From assembly GCA_035266845.1 (NCBI GenBank), contig DATFMP010000058.1, forward strand, positions 1 through 59,527: a DNA stretch of 59,527 nt, written 5' to 3'. The translations under genes and the position numbers were made by a program. Below the pieces are notes generated by a model. That model searched no databases, was not told where the DNA came from, and saw nothing but the letters and a program-made list of their open reading frames with translations. Below are positions 22,722-31,539 of the stretch, piece after piece. Numbering within the stretch: the first letter of the stretch is position 1; the number at the start of each line of letters is the position of its first letter. This stretch comes from DATFMP01 sp035266845. GTDB taxonomy: Bacteria; SAR324; JACQKK01.

Positions 22722-25250
22722 TCACAAATCGAGCGCCACGATGGTGACGCCATCGCGGCCCTCGTGCGCACCGCCGGGACGGAATGCCGCCACATAGGGA
22801 CTGCCGTGCCAAGCCTCGCGCAGACCGGCCTTGAGCCGCCCCGTGCCGTGGCCGTGGATCACCATCACGGGCGAGACGTGCTTCATGGTGCAGCGGTCGA
22901 AGAAGGCCTCCGCCTGCTCCAGCGCCTCCTCCAAGCGCAGGCCTCGCACGTCCAGCGTGTTCTCCTCGGTGGAAAGGGCGAACGGAATGTCAGTCTCCGT
23001 CACGCGCGGTGCTTCGCCTGGCGCACCCTCGGCACCCGCCCCACCCGGCTCGACCTCTCGCGCCCCCGGGGCTACCCGCCGGGCTCCGCGGCGGCGCCCT
23101 TCCCCGGGGCCTTCCTTGGGCCCAGCCGCAGCAGGGAGCACCTCCGCGCGGTCCAACTCCATGGTCAGGGCTCCCAGGCGCACGCTGGCGCGCCGCCCTT
23201 CGTCCAGCAACGCCTCCAGCACGCCGCCGCGCTGCAGCGAGGGCAGCCACACGGCAGCCCCCGGCTCCAGCGTGCCCGCCTCAGCCGCGGCAGGCGCTGG
23301 AGACGGCTCCGCCGCCTCGTGCTCGCGCTCCAGCTCGGCCAGCCGGTCGCGCACGCGGCTCACGGTGGGCAGGCTCTTGGCCTGCTGCAGCTCGCGGATC
23401 ACCGCGCCGATGCGCCGCCGGGCCGCGCGCAGCTCGGCGCTGATGGCCCCACGCTCGCGACGGTGCACCTCCCGCTCGCGAGCCCCCACGTCGGCGCGGG
23501 CCTGGGCCAGCTGGGCCTCGGCTTGGTGCAGGCGCGCGTCGCGCTCGCGTTGGCGTTCGGCAGCCTCCTCCAGGCGGCGCCCCTGCTCGTGCACCTGCAC
23601 CAGCAGGGCGTCCAGCGCCGCGGGCCGATCGGCCAGCGAGGTCTCCGCGCGCGCCACGATAGTCTCTGCCAACCCATAGCGCCGCGCGATGTGCAGGGCA
23701 AAGCTCGCACCGGGCAGGCCCATCTGCAGGCGGTAGGTGGGGCGCAGCCGCTCCGCGTCGAAGGCCATGGAGGCGTTGACGATTCCCGCGTGCTCCGCGG
23801 CAAGCTGCTTCAGCTCGCCGAAGTGCGTCGTGACCAGCGTGGTGACGCCCTGGACCAGCAGCGCCTCCAGCACCGCGGAGCCCAGCGCGGCGCCCTGGGC
23901 GGGTTCCGTGCCGGTCAGCATCTCGTCCAGCAGCACCAGGCAGCCCGGCCCCACCCGCGGCAGCAGCTCGGTGAGAAAGCGGATCTGCGCGGAGAAGGTG
24001 GAGAGCGACGTGTCCAGGCTCTGCAGGTCGCCAATGTCCGCCCACACCTCCGCGAACCAGTCGCAGCGCGAGCCGGCCAGCGCCGGGATGGGCATGCCGT
24101 GTCGCACCAGCAGGGCGGCCAGCCCCACGGCCTTGAGCAGCACCGTCTTGCCGCCGGTGTTGGCGCCGGAAATGACCATGCAGCGCGTCTCGCCACCCAG
24201 GCGCACGTCGTTGCGCACCGCGCGGGGTGGGCCCTCATCCGCGGTGGCACCCGCGGGACCGGTACGGCCCCCAGGCGCAGCGGAGGCCTCCTCCAGCAGC
24301 ATCAGCGGGTGCGCCACGCCCTTGAGGTCCAGCACGCCCTCGGCTTCCACCTGGGGCACGGTACCCTGGTAGGCCTCGGCCAGGGCCGCCTGGGCGTTCA
24401 GCAGGTCCACCCGGCCGATCCAGTCCAGGTTTGCCTGCAGTTGTGGCGCCGCTTCGCCCACGGCCCAGGAAAGCTGGCGCAGGATGCGGTCCTGCTCCAG
24501 CTCCAGCAGGCGCTCGGTGAGGGCCACGGCGTTGGTATCCTCCACCACGGCCTGCGGCTCCATGAACAGCGTGGCCCCGCTGGCCGAGACGTCGTGCACG
24601 ATGCCCGGCAGATGCCCTTTGAAGTCCGCCTTCACGGGCAGCACGTAGCGCCGCCCGCGCAGGGTGTAGATCTGATCCTGGAAGGCATCCGAGAGCCTGG
24701 CATTGCGCAGCAGGCCGTCCAGCTTGCGATGCAGGGCCTCGCGGCGGTGGGCGATCTGTTCGCGCAGGCGGGCCAGCTCCGGGTACGCACGCTCGTTGAG
24801 GGCACCGGTGGCTGTCAGCGAGGCGCCCAGGCGTTCCACCAGCTCCCGCAGCGGGTGCAGAGCCTCCGCCAACTCTCGCAAACCCGGACTCTCCCCGGCG
24901 GACTGCAAGTCGGCCCGTAGCTGCAGGGCCGCACGCTGTGTGGAGAGCACGGCCGCCAGCTCCTCGGCCTCCAGGCGGCCTTGGCGCTCCGCACGTTCCA
25001 GCAGACCCTCCAGCGCGTGCACGCCGGAGAAGCCCAGCGGCCCGTGCTTCTCCCGCAGGGCGCGCAGCTCGGCGTTCAGCGCCAGGGCATGGCGCACGGC
25101 CCCCAGCTTGGGCAGCGGCGCCAGGGCCGCCAAGTGGGCGTGACCCGAGGCCGTGGCCAGCCGGGCGGCGAGGGCCTCCAGCAGCCGCGGCCACTCCAGG
25201 CCGGCCAGGGTTTCCGCGTGGGTATCCAGCAGGCGATCCGGGGCAGACAT
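22722..25250 (-). CDS. mutS2: MutS2 endonuclease/ribosome-rescue ATPase
   Basis: MutS2 is a MutS-like ATPase without mismatch-recognition domains, implicated in suppressing recombination by acting on branched DNA and, in Bacillus, in splitting collided ribosomes. The 842-aa protein has the core and clamp helices and Walker A GANTGGKTVLLK (about 360-371). It also has Walker B CLVLLDEMLTGT, a long coiled coil (about 520-620) and a C-terminal Smr nuclease domain with LDVRGL and IHGHGTGRLK (about 765-842). The linker before Smr is rich in Gly, Ala and Glu. It starts six bases after the stop of the unrecognised 786-aa gene, so the two are almost surely co-transcribed. MutS2 is absent from most gammaproteobacteria. 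Confidence 0.94.
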   Translation of the reverse strand: MSAPDRLLDTHAETLAGLEWPRLLEALAARLATASGHAHLAALAPLPKLGAVRHALALNAELRALREKHGPLGFSGVHALEGLLERAERQGRLEAEELAAVLSTQRAALQLRADLQSAGESPGLRELAEALHPLRELVERLGASLTATGALNERAYPELARLREQIAHRREALHRKLDGLLRNARLSDAFQDQIYTLRGRRYVLPVKADFKGHLPGIVHDVSASGATLFMEPQAVVEDTNAVALTERLLELEQDRILRQLSWAVGEAAPQLQANLDWIGRVDLLNAQAALAEAYQGTVPQVEAEGVLDLKGVAHPLMLLEEASAAPGGRTGPAGATADEGPPRAVRNDVRLGGETRCMVISGANTGGKTVLLKAVGLAALLVRHGMPIPALAGSRCDWFAEVWADIGDLQSLDTSLSTFSAQIRFLTELLPRVGPGCLVLLDEMLTGTEPAQGAALGSAVLEALLVQGVTTLVTTHFGELKQLAAEHAGIVNASMAFDAERLRPTYRLQMGLPGASFALHIARRYGLAETIVARAETSLADRPAALDALLVQVHEQGRRLEEAAERQRERDARLHQAEAQLAQARADVGAREREVHRRERGAISAELRAARRRIGAVIRELQQAKSLPTVSRVRDRLAELEREHEAAEPSPAPAAAEAGTLEPGAAVWLPSLQRGGVLEALLDEGRRASVRLGALTMELDRAEVLPAAAGPKEGPGEGRRRGARRVAPGAREVEPGGAGAEGAPGEAPRVTETDIPFALSTEENTLDVRGLRLEEALEQAEAFFDRCTMKHVSPVMVIHGHGTGRLKAGLREAWHGSPYVAAFRPGGAHEGRDGVTIVALDL

Positions 25251-25256
25251 GGCGGG

Positions 25257-27617
25257 TCAGGCGGAATACAGGGCGCGAAGCTGGCGCGTGCAATCCTCCG
25301 CGGTGAGCGGGCCCAGGCGGCGCAGGCACACCACTCGCACATGGGGCCAGGGCAGCGCCTCGTCGGGCCCGGGCGCCCAATATTCGGGGAGGATCAGGAT
25401 CACCGGCGTTTCCTGCAGTGCGGGCAGCGCTTGCCGCAGGTGTTCCAGGATGGCGAAGGCCGTCTCGCGACGCTGCTCGATGATCACCAGATCGGCCCGC
25501 ACCTTCTCCAGTTCGGTGGTGATCACACCCAGGTAGGCCTCCAATTGCTCGCGATTGCGCTCCTGCAACCGGGCTGCCAGCCGCTCCGCGAATGCCTCCG
25601 GCGATGGGGGCGTGGGGCCGGCGGCATCGCGCACCGCCTTCTTGTCCTCCGCGGGCAGCTCGTCCATTCGCTCATAGTCGTAGTGCACGACACGCGAGTG
25701 CTCTTCGTTGAAGCCCGGATACAGCTCGCGGCAGGCGGCCAGCAGCGCCGGGCGGTTCTCCGCCACGGAGGGAACGACCGCCACCCGGTTTACCAGCGCG
25801 CGGGAGAACCAGCGCCGCTCGTGGCGCCGCCGCAATACCTCCAGGCGCTCCAGCAGGGCCGGCATCTGCTCATCCAGCCATGCATCCTGGGCATCGCGCA
25901 CCCATTGGCGTGCCAGCGCCTCCTTGGCCGCGGCACTCTTCTCGTGCTCGTCGCGGTAGAAGCGCTGGGCGGCGTGGCACTCGGCCAGGTTGCGCGTTAC
26001 CTCCGCGGCCTGCTCGCCGATCCCGGCCTGCAGCTTGCGCAGTTTTTCCCGCGAGGCCGCCGTGATCACCATCATGCCGCCCTTTAGATAGTGCTGCACG
26101 GGCTCCAGGGAGAGCGTGCGGAGCGAATCGGCATCGGTGAAGGGGGAGAGATCGAACCAGCGCTTCTTGGCCACTCCCCGCAGCGCCTGCAGCACGGCCC
26201 CGGCCTCCTCCTGGTCGTGACTGAACACGAGCACCTGCTTCACGCCCGCGGGCAGGGAGCCCGTCCACACCTGTAACGCCTCGCGGGCCTCCAGCAGCTC
26301 AGCCAAGCGATCCTGCGCGCCGCCCAGCACGCCCAGTTCCTGTTCCAGCATGCGCCCGCGGTTCTCCGCGATGGCGACACCCTCCGCCGCCTTGCGGTCG
26401 CGCAGGGCCAGGTCCTCCGCCTGCTGGCGAAAGGCCTCCTCGGTCAGCGACGGCCCGCCGGCCGGCACGGGGCGCCAGGGCAGGGCCCGCCAGTCCAGCA
26501 GGCCGTCCAGGGGTGCCAGAGGCTCCAGCAACTCCTCCTCCAGAGGCACCAAGTGCGGCTCTTCCACTTGCGCGCCGAAGCCGTCGCGCTCCCAGGGGCC
26601 GATCTGCAGGAGCAGGGCGGGTTCGCGGAAGGTGCCCTCGCCGGGCTCGGCCAACGTGGAGCAGCGCTGGAAGCCGCGGGCCCGCAAGCGGTCAGCCAGG
26701 GTCTCGCGCACCAGTGCCAGCCCGCCGGCACACACCACGGGCATGTCGGTCTTCGATTCGGCAATGTGGAGGCGCGCGGTGACGTCGCGCCAGCGCCGCT
26801 TGTGGCGGTTACCCGCCTTGCGCAGGGCATCACGCACCGAGCGGAACTGCGGCGAACTATCCGCCAGTTGCCCCAGGTCCAGCAGAAACGGAAAGGTCAC
26901 GCCCCCCACCGTGGCCCCGGTGACGCGCGTGACCGGCAGGCCCGGACACAGATAGAGCCCCTTGGGCTCGCGCAGCAGCCCCGGACTGCCCGAGCGGGGC
27001 AGCTTGGCCTTTTCCGCGCGCAGGACGGTCTTCAGCCACTCCTGAGGGCTCTGCGCCTCGCCGTTGTGCAGGATGGATTCGATCTCCGCGAAGCCCAGCA
27101 CCGTGCCTGGCCGCAGGGCACTAGGCGTCAGGTCGCGCCCAGACGGATCGGCGTGGTGCAGTCGCAGCGTCGTGAGGTGCTCGTTGACCCGAATGCGCGG
27201 GAACTCCGCGGGGAAGCTGCGAATGATCAGCGCCGGGTCCGACACGGTGAAGCGCGAACGATTGTCCAGGTGCAGCTCAACCGGCGCAGAGGCCTGTACC
27301 AGTTGCTTGATTCCCTGTTCGAGGGCGGATAGGGTCAGGACCAGCGCCACGGGGGGCAGCGAATCGCCATTGAGCTTGCGCAGGAACACCAGCCGCCGGC
27401 TCCAATCCTCCCCGCTGGCCGGCTCGCAGAAGACGAAGTCCACTTCCTCGCTCCGCCACTGATGCGGAAACATCTCGCGGACGAGAAAGGCCTGCTCGCC
27501 GGGACTGGAGAAGATCCCCGCCGCGAAAGGATGATCGGGCAGGCTGTTGCGGAGATGATGGAAGACGTTCTTCCAGACCGCCGGACTCAGCCCCAGGGCG
27601 ACGATTTTAACCAGCAT
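25257..27617 (-). CDS. Unrecognised 786-aa multidomain protein upstream of mutS2
   Basis: I cannot assign this protein. No signal peptide or membrane segment is visible. Residues 1-130 look like an alpha/beta domain with buried strands VDFVFCEP and PPVALVLTLSA. Residues 150-250 contain beta-rich text (GLYLCPGLPVTRV, GGVTFPFLLDL). Residues 395-450 and 515-610 are strongly helical and charged, probably coiled coils. Residues 460-520 (KQVLVFSHDQEEAGAVLQALRG, then MMVITAASREKL) and 690-786 (RADLVIIEQ, ETPVILILPE, VRVVCLRRLG) look receiver-like but lack the phosphoacceptor Asp and the Lys. It is six bases upstream of mutS2 and divergent from the 333-aa protein gene. ATG 27615-27617 is the first start. 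A signalling or scaffold role is speculation. Confidence 0.8.
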   Translation of the reverse strand: MLVKIVALGLSPAVWKNVFHHLRNSLPDHPFAAGIFSSPGEQAFLVREMFPHQWRSEEVDFVFCEPASGEDWSRRLVFLRKLNGDSLPPVALVLTLSALEQGIKQLVQASAPVELHLDNRSRFTVSDPALIIRSFPAEFPRIRVNEHLTTLRLHHADPSGRDLTPSALRPGTVLGFAEIESILHNGEAQSPQEWLKTVLRAEKAKLPRSGSPGLLREPKGLYLCPGLPVTRVTGATVGGVTFPFLLDLGQLADSSPQFRSVRDALRKAGNRHKRRWRDVTARLHIAESKTDMPVVCAGGLALVRETLADRLRARGFQRCSTLAEPGEGTFREPALLLQIGPWERDGFGAQVEEPHLVPLEEELLEPLAPLDGLLDWRALPWRPVPAGGPSLTEEAFRQQAEDLALRDRKAAEGVAIAENRGRMLEQELGVLGGAQDRLAELLEAREALQVWTGSLPAGVKQVLVFSHDQEEAGAVLQALRGVAKKRWFDLSPFTDADSLRTLSLEPVQHYLKGGMMVITAASREKLRKLQAGIGEQAAEVTRNLAECHAAQRFYRDEHEKSAAAKEALARQWVRDAQDAWLDEQMPALLERLEVLRRRHERRWFSRALVNRVAVVPSVAENRPALLAACRELYPGFNEEHSRVVHYDYERMDELPAEDKKAVRDAAGPTPPSPEAFAERLAARLQERNREQLEAYLGVITTELEKVRADLVIIEQRRETAFAILEHLRQALPALQETPVILILPEYWAPGPDEALPWPHVRVVCLRRLGPLTAEDCTRQLRALYSA

Positions 27618-27651
27618 CTCGGCAGGTCGGGGTGGACGTTGTGGTCCCTAA

Positions 27652-27680
27652 GCGATTAGGATCGTTACACAGTTAATCGC
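27652..27680. promoter_or_regulatory. Inverted repeat in the divergent control region
   Basis: GCGATTA (27652-27658) is repeated exactly inverted as TAATCGC (27674-27680), centre to centre 22 bases, about two helical turns. A second small palindrome CCTAA-GCGA-TTAGG overlaps the left arm. The whole 86-bp gap between the two divergent genes is clearly AT-richer than its surroundings. The layout suits a dimeric repressor operator controlling both genes, but no regulator gene is nearby and I found no convincing -35/-10 pair. Confidence 0.4.
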
Positions 27681-27703
27681 GCTTTTACAAAGCTCCGTTG
27701 GCT

Positions 27704-28705
27704 ATGTCCGAAGACAAGCAACTCCAGGAAGAGGCGCTGGACCCCGCCGAGGCGGGGGACGCCGACGCCTTCACCGCGGAATTCGGCGACACGGGGGACG
27801 AAACCTCCGAGGATGTCACCGAACTGCCGCAGGAGATCCAGGTCAAGCAAGGCAACTGCCCTGACCTGGAACTGGAGAAGCTGCGCCCGATCTGCACGCT
27901 GGCCGAGCAGAACTACCAGTCCGTGCAGGAGCACATCAAGGCCCTGCGCAAGGCCAATGACGTACTGCGCAAGTTTCACGCGCGCGACCCGAACGTGGCG
28001 CCGAAGGACGTCGATCAGGCCAAGCAAGAGTTCCATGAGGCGAAACAGGCCTATCTCGTGCTGGGCAACAAGATTAACGAGGGCATCAAACAGGTCTACG
28101 TCCACGCGAAGACCTACCCCGAAGATCTGCTGGTGCAGAACCTCTACGCGACGTATCTGGCCAAGCTGCTGGCATCGCTGGAAACCCGAAATCATGTCGA
28201 GCCCTATGTGCAGCGCCTGGCCGATTACGTGTTCGTATTCGACCGGGAGGACATCGTGCTCACGGCCGAGGAAGAACGCCGTGACATGACCATCCAGATG
28301 AAGAAGGCCGAGGTGCTCGGCGCCGCTGAAAAGTCCGTGGCGCGGCTGGAGGCGCGCTACCAGAAGCGCCAGTTGCAGAACCGGCTGCGCCAGGAAGAGC
28401 GGCCGGGCCGCGTGATCAACCAGCTCCTGCGCATCTCGCGCCAGGATCCGGAGGACATCCACACCTTCATCTGGCTGGCGAACCTGCTCACCACCGAACT
28501 GCCCCGCACACGCGACCAGAACAAGCGCCTCGAGGTGCGCGACGACATCCTCAGCTACTGCACGCGCGCCTTCGGCATGATCGACGACTTCCTGAACCTG
28601 CAGGGCATCCAGAACCTGAGCGAGCGTGACAAGCGCCGCGCCGAGTACGTCAAGACGATCACCCAGATCCGCAAGCCCCTGCTCCAAGGCGAAAGCCACT
28701 CCTAG
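27704..28705 (+). CDS. Unrecognised acidic, helical 333-aa protein
   Basis: I do not recognise this protein. The first 45 residues are acidic and probably disordered (DPAEAGDADAFTAEFGDTGD). From about residue 55 it is almost entirely helical with heptad-like charge patterns, for example CTLAEQNYQSVQEHIKALRK, EEERRDMTIQMKKAEVLG and RLEARYQKRQLQNRLRQEER. It ends with RDDILSYCTRAFGMIDDFL. The ATG at 27704 was chosen over a TTG two codons earlier. No signal or membrane segment is present. It is divergent from the 786-aa gene across 86 bp, suggesting shared control. A TPR-like or coiled-coil adaptor is possible. Confidence 0.78.
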   Translation: MSEDKQLQEEALDPAEAGDADAFTAEFGDTGDETSEDVTELPQEIQVKQGNCPDLELEKLRPICTLAEQNYQSVQEHIKALRKANDVLRKFHARDPNVAPKDVDQAKQEFHEAKQAYLVLGNKINEGIKQVYVHAKTYPEDLLVQNLYATYLAKLLASLETRNHVEPYVQRLADYVFVFDREDIVLTAEEERRDMTIQMKKAEVLGAAEKSVARLEARYQKRQLQNRLRQEERPGRVINQLLRISRQDPEDIHTFIWLANLLTTELPRTRDQNKRLEVRDDILSYCTRAFGMIDDFLNLQGIQNLSERDKRRAEYVKTITQIRKPLLQGESHS

Positions 28706-28751
28706 CCCCCGCCCCCATCGGCCTCCGCCACCCGCATGCGGGCGCCTGGCC

Positions 28752-29459
28752 TCAGAAGCCCGCGCCCACCTGCGCCAGCAGATGCTTGCCCTGGTCCGTC
28801 CAGAGGAGCTGGAAGTAGAAGTTCTGCAGCCCCTCAAAAGAAACACCGGCCCGGGCGTTGGTCTTGTCCTTGCGTAGGGTGGAGTGCAGGTGCTCCACCT
28901 CCCCCACGAACTGGATGGACTGGTAGAGCTGCACCTTCGTGCCCAGGGTGAGGAAGCGGTTGTCCAGGTACACGTTAAACAGGAAGCCCCCCCAGTTCTG
29001 GAATGGGAATATCTCGAACGTGGAGACGACAAACAGCGACGCAGGTTTATCGTCTATGCGCGCTTGGCGCTCATCCGCATGGCGCACGGCACGCCCCAGC
29101 AGGCCCAGGGCCACGTAGCTGCGGTACTCGTCCAGGCTGAGCACCTGCAGCTTGGCCTTCACCTCGGCATAGTCGAACTCGTGCAGCGGTTCGATCGCGA
29201 AGTTCAGATCGTTGATGAGCTGAAACGCGCCGTGCTGGAAGCCGTAGCGAACGTTGTACAGGTTCAGCTCGGGCTTGCCGATGTCCGTCAGCTCCAGCGT
29301 GGTGTGGAGCATGTGGGTCGTGGGCTGGTTGAGCGCCGTGGGGAAGTTGATGATCGCGGCTTGATTGATCCCCTGCTCCAGTTCGGCGCCCTGAATGGCG
29401 GCCGGTAGCAACACCGCGAGCAGCAGGAGCAACCCAGCGGCACGGGCAGCGACGTTCAT
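28752..29459 (-). CDS. Putative outer-membrane beta-barrel protein
   Basis: The 235-aa protein has a signal peptide (RAAGLLLLLAVLLPAAIQGA, cleavage near 24). After it, alternating polar and hydrophobic strands such as HMLHTTLELTDI, NLYNVRYGF, GGFLFNVYLDNRFL, GTKVQLYQSIQFVGEVEHL and QNFYFQLLWTD are typical of small transmembrane barrels. The last residue is phenylalanine (LLAQVGAGF), a classic outer-membrane-protein terminus recognised by the Bam complex. I know no family match. It lies tail to tail with the 333-aa gene across 46 bp that contain the perfect palindrome CCCGCATGCGGG (28731-28742). The TPR membrane protein gene lies upstream on the same strand. Confidence 0.72.
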   Translation of the reverse strand: MNVAARAAGLLLLLAVLLPAAIQGAELEQGINQAAIINFPTALNQPTTHMLHTTLELTDIGKPELNLYNVRYGFQHGAFQLINDLNFAIEPLHEFDYAEVKAKLQVLSLDEYRSYVALGLLGRAVRHADERQARIDDKPASLFVVSTFEIFPFQNWGGFLFNVYLDNRFLTLGTKVQLYQSIQFVGEVEHLHSTLRKDKTNARAGVSFEGLQNFYFQLLWTDQGKHLLAQVGAGF

Positions 29460-29551
29460 GCGTCCCCTCCGTCCTTGGAATGGGCCGGGAGCAAGCCGGG
29501 GCGGCCAGTCCAGTTCGCCGCTACTATAGCAGATCGCAGCGCTCTTGGCCC

Positions 29552-30835
29552 CTATCCCGAGAACGCCAGCGTCAGGCGCGAGACCATATCCTGCGTGAAG
29601 CCGTCACCCAGGCCCTGCGCCAGGCTGGAGGCGATCGAGAGTTCCTCGGCGGCTTGGTCGCGCTTGCCTTCGCTCAGCGCCAGAGCGGCCAGCCGGATGT
29701 GCACCCGCGCAATGCCCGCACGATCCTTGCCCAGCTTATAGAGCTCCAGCGCCTTGCCCAGCAACTCGGGCACCTTGGAGTATGCGCCCTCCAGGCGCAG
29801 CGCCTCGGCATAGTGCTCCATGGCCAGGGCGTAGGCCTCGTTGGGTAGACGCTCGTCGGTGAGGATGCGCTCCAGGTAGTCGATGGCCTGGTTGCGCTGG
29901 CCGTTCATGAGCGCGCTTTGGGCCGCCAGCAGCAGCACCTGATAGCGCGTGATGGGGGCCTTGGAGCCCTCGCCCGGCTCCGCCAAGGCCCGCTGCAGCA
30001 CCTTCTCCGCCTCGGCATAGTTGCGGTCGCTGAGGTGGAAGAAGCCAATCAGCGTGAGGGCCGTACCGCTCCAGCCCGCCCGCTGCAGGTCAGGAAGCGC
30101 GAGCAGGTATTGCAGGTTCTGCACGGCCTGCAGGCCCTGGCCACGGTTGAAGTAGAGCGCCTCGCCGGGAGAATCGTAATACGGATCGCTGAACCGCGAC
30201 CGCGCATGGAAGGCCTTGAGCAGGTGCAACTGGGCCAGTTCGAAGCGCTGTTGGACGCCGGGCAAACCGTCACGCTGCAGCTTGGTGAGTTCCTGATCCA
30301 CACGCCGACCCAGGGTGCCATCCGGTTGCCAGGTGATCCCCCACGTCTTCATCACGGGCAGCGAGGAAAGCAGCGGATAGTGCAACGACTCGGGAAACTT
30401 GGGTGGATCGGGGATGAGCCGGTCCAACTCCCGGTGGGCCGAGAAAAATCCCACCGTGTGCGGGACCAGCAGCACCAGGAACATCACCCCGAAGATCAGG
30501 TCCCAGGTGCGCATTTGCTCGTCCACGCCGAACAGCAGGCGCTGCAGGCGAGTGGGCACGCGGGTGAGGCGCAACCCGAGGAAGTACACCCCGTCGAACT
30601 CGAACACGTCCTTGCCTTCCACTTGCCCCAACCACCAGTAATGGGGGAAGAGCAGGCGCGCCATCAGCAGCGCCAGCATGAACGTCGCCAAGACCAGCAG
30701 CACCGCCGCGGCCACATAGATGCCCACCTCCGGCCAGCTGAGCGGCCCGCGCTGCCACAGCACGATACCCGGCAGGCCCAGCCCGGCCAGCAGAAAGATG
30801 ACGTACAGCGGCAGGTTGATCAGCCAGAACTTCAT
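29552..30835 (-). CDS. Membrane-anchored TPR protein
   Basis: The 427-aa protein has two or three N-terminal membrane helices (about 3-25, 38-62 and 112-132). Between helices 2 and 3 a cytoplasmic-type segment reads GQVEGKDVFEFDGVYFLGL. From about residue 180 it consists of helical tetratricopeptide-like repeats, with NYAEAEKVLQRALAEPG, NQAIDYLERIL and GAYSKVPELLGKALELYK. It probably scaffolds protein partners at the inner membrane. Its start overlaps the end of the methyltransferase gene by four bases, so the two are coupled. The downstream neighbour on the strand is the putative barrel. No specific partner can be named. Confidence 0.75.
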   Translation of the reverse strand: MKFWLINLPLYVIFLLAGLGLPGIVLWQRGPLSWPEVGIYVAAAVLLVLATFMLALLMARLLFPHYWWLGQVEGKDVFEFDGVYFLGLRLTRVPTRLQRLLFGVDEQMRTWDLIFGVMFLVLLVPHTVGFFSAHRELDRLIPDPPKFPESLHYPLLSSLPVMKTWGITWQPDGTLGRRVDQELTKLQRDGLPGVQQRFELAQLHLLKAFHARSRFSDPYYDSPGEALYFNRGQGLQAVQNLQYLLALPDLQRAGWSGTALTLIGFFHLSDRNYAEAEKVLQRALAEPGEGSKAPITRYQVLLLAAQSALMNGQRNQAIDYLERILTDERLPNEAYALAMEHYAEALRLEGAYSKVPELLGKALELYKLGKDRAGIARVHIRLAALALSEGKRDQAAEELSIASSLAQGLGDGFTQDMVSRLTLAFSG

Positions 30836-31416
30836 GGACGCTCCTGCGAATCGTCACCAGGCCGCAGCCCGGCGAAGCTGACGCGATACGGTGGCTCCGC
30901 GCTCTCTTCGCAGGCGAGCACGGACCACCCAGGGAACAGCGCTGCGATGGACTCCGGCGTGCTGGTCCAGTCCGGATCGAACTCCGGCTTTACTTCCAGG
31001 TGCCGGCGCGAGAAGCCCTGGTACAAAAACAGTCCGCCCGGGCGAAGGATGCAGGGCACCTGGCTCAGGAACACCCAATCGGTGAACCCGAATGCGCAGA
31101 CCACCGAGAAGGTATCCGGCGGCCAGCGCAGGCGCGCCACATCGGCCTGAATCCAGCGGATCTTCGGGTGTCGGCCCCAGTGGCGCCGGGCGGCGGCCAG
31201 GGCCGTCTCGGAGAGATCCACGCCCACGGCCAGATCCACCCGATCGATGGCAGCGGCAATGCCCGTGCCCAGCCCGCAGGCCGCATCCAGCAGGATGCCG
31301 CCGTGGACGCGATCGAGAAACCGCAGCACCAGCGGATTGGGTTCCGGCCAGGGCGCCTCCGTCAACCTCTCTTCGTAGCGCCGGTTCCACTTCTGCCGAA
31401 CGTCCGCAAGCGTCAT
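30832..31416 (-). CDS. Class I SAM-dependent methyltransferase
   Basis: The 194-aa protein has the SAM motif LLDAACGLGTGIAAAIDR (motif I), VGVDLSETALAAARRHW, WIQADVARLRWP and FSVVCAFGFTDWVFLSQ, then PGGLFLYQGF. It resembles small-molecule or thiopurine-type methyltransferases (opening KWNRRYEERL), but the substrate cannot be inferred. ATG 31414-31416 gives the expected N-terminus; a longer start would add a poorly conserved extension. It is divergent from ruvB, and its 3' end overlaps the TPR membrane protein by four bases. Confidence 0.83.
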   Translation of the reverse strand: MTLADVRQKWNRRYEERLTEAPWPEPNPLVLRFLDRVHGGILLDAACGLGTGIAAAIDRVDLAVGVDLSETALAAARRHWGRHPKIRWIQADVARLRWPPDTFSVVCAFGFTDWVFLSQVPCILRPGGLFLYQGFSRRHLEVKPEFDPDWTSTPESIAALFPGWSVLACEESAEPPYRVSFAGLRPGDDSQERP

Positions 31417-31465
31417 CGTCCTCGGCCCGGAGCGGCCCCTGCTGGAGTGTCGTGATTGCTGCACC

Positions 31466-31494
31466 TTGTCACATCCAGTCGGAAAGGGTAAGAC
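31466..31494 (+). promoter_or_regulatory. Candidate sigma-70-type promoter for ruvB
   Basis: TTGTCA (31466-31471) and TAAGAC (31489-31494) are 17 bases apart. The -35 matches five of six consensus bases and the -10 three of six. They lie about 46 bases before the ruvB ATG, in the divergent gap between the methyltransferase gene and ruvB. Confidence 0.4.
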
Positions 31495-31539
31495 AATCCC
31501 GTACGCATTTCCCGCCCCGCCCCGGCAACCTCGTGCATC

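Noticed and set aside
22764..24920. 718-codon plus-strand frame opposite mutS2.
   Set aside because: MutS2 motifs are intact on the minus strand; the opposite frame has no domain, only bias-driven composition.
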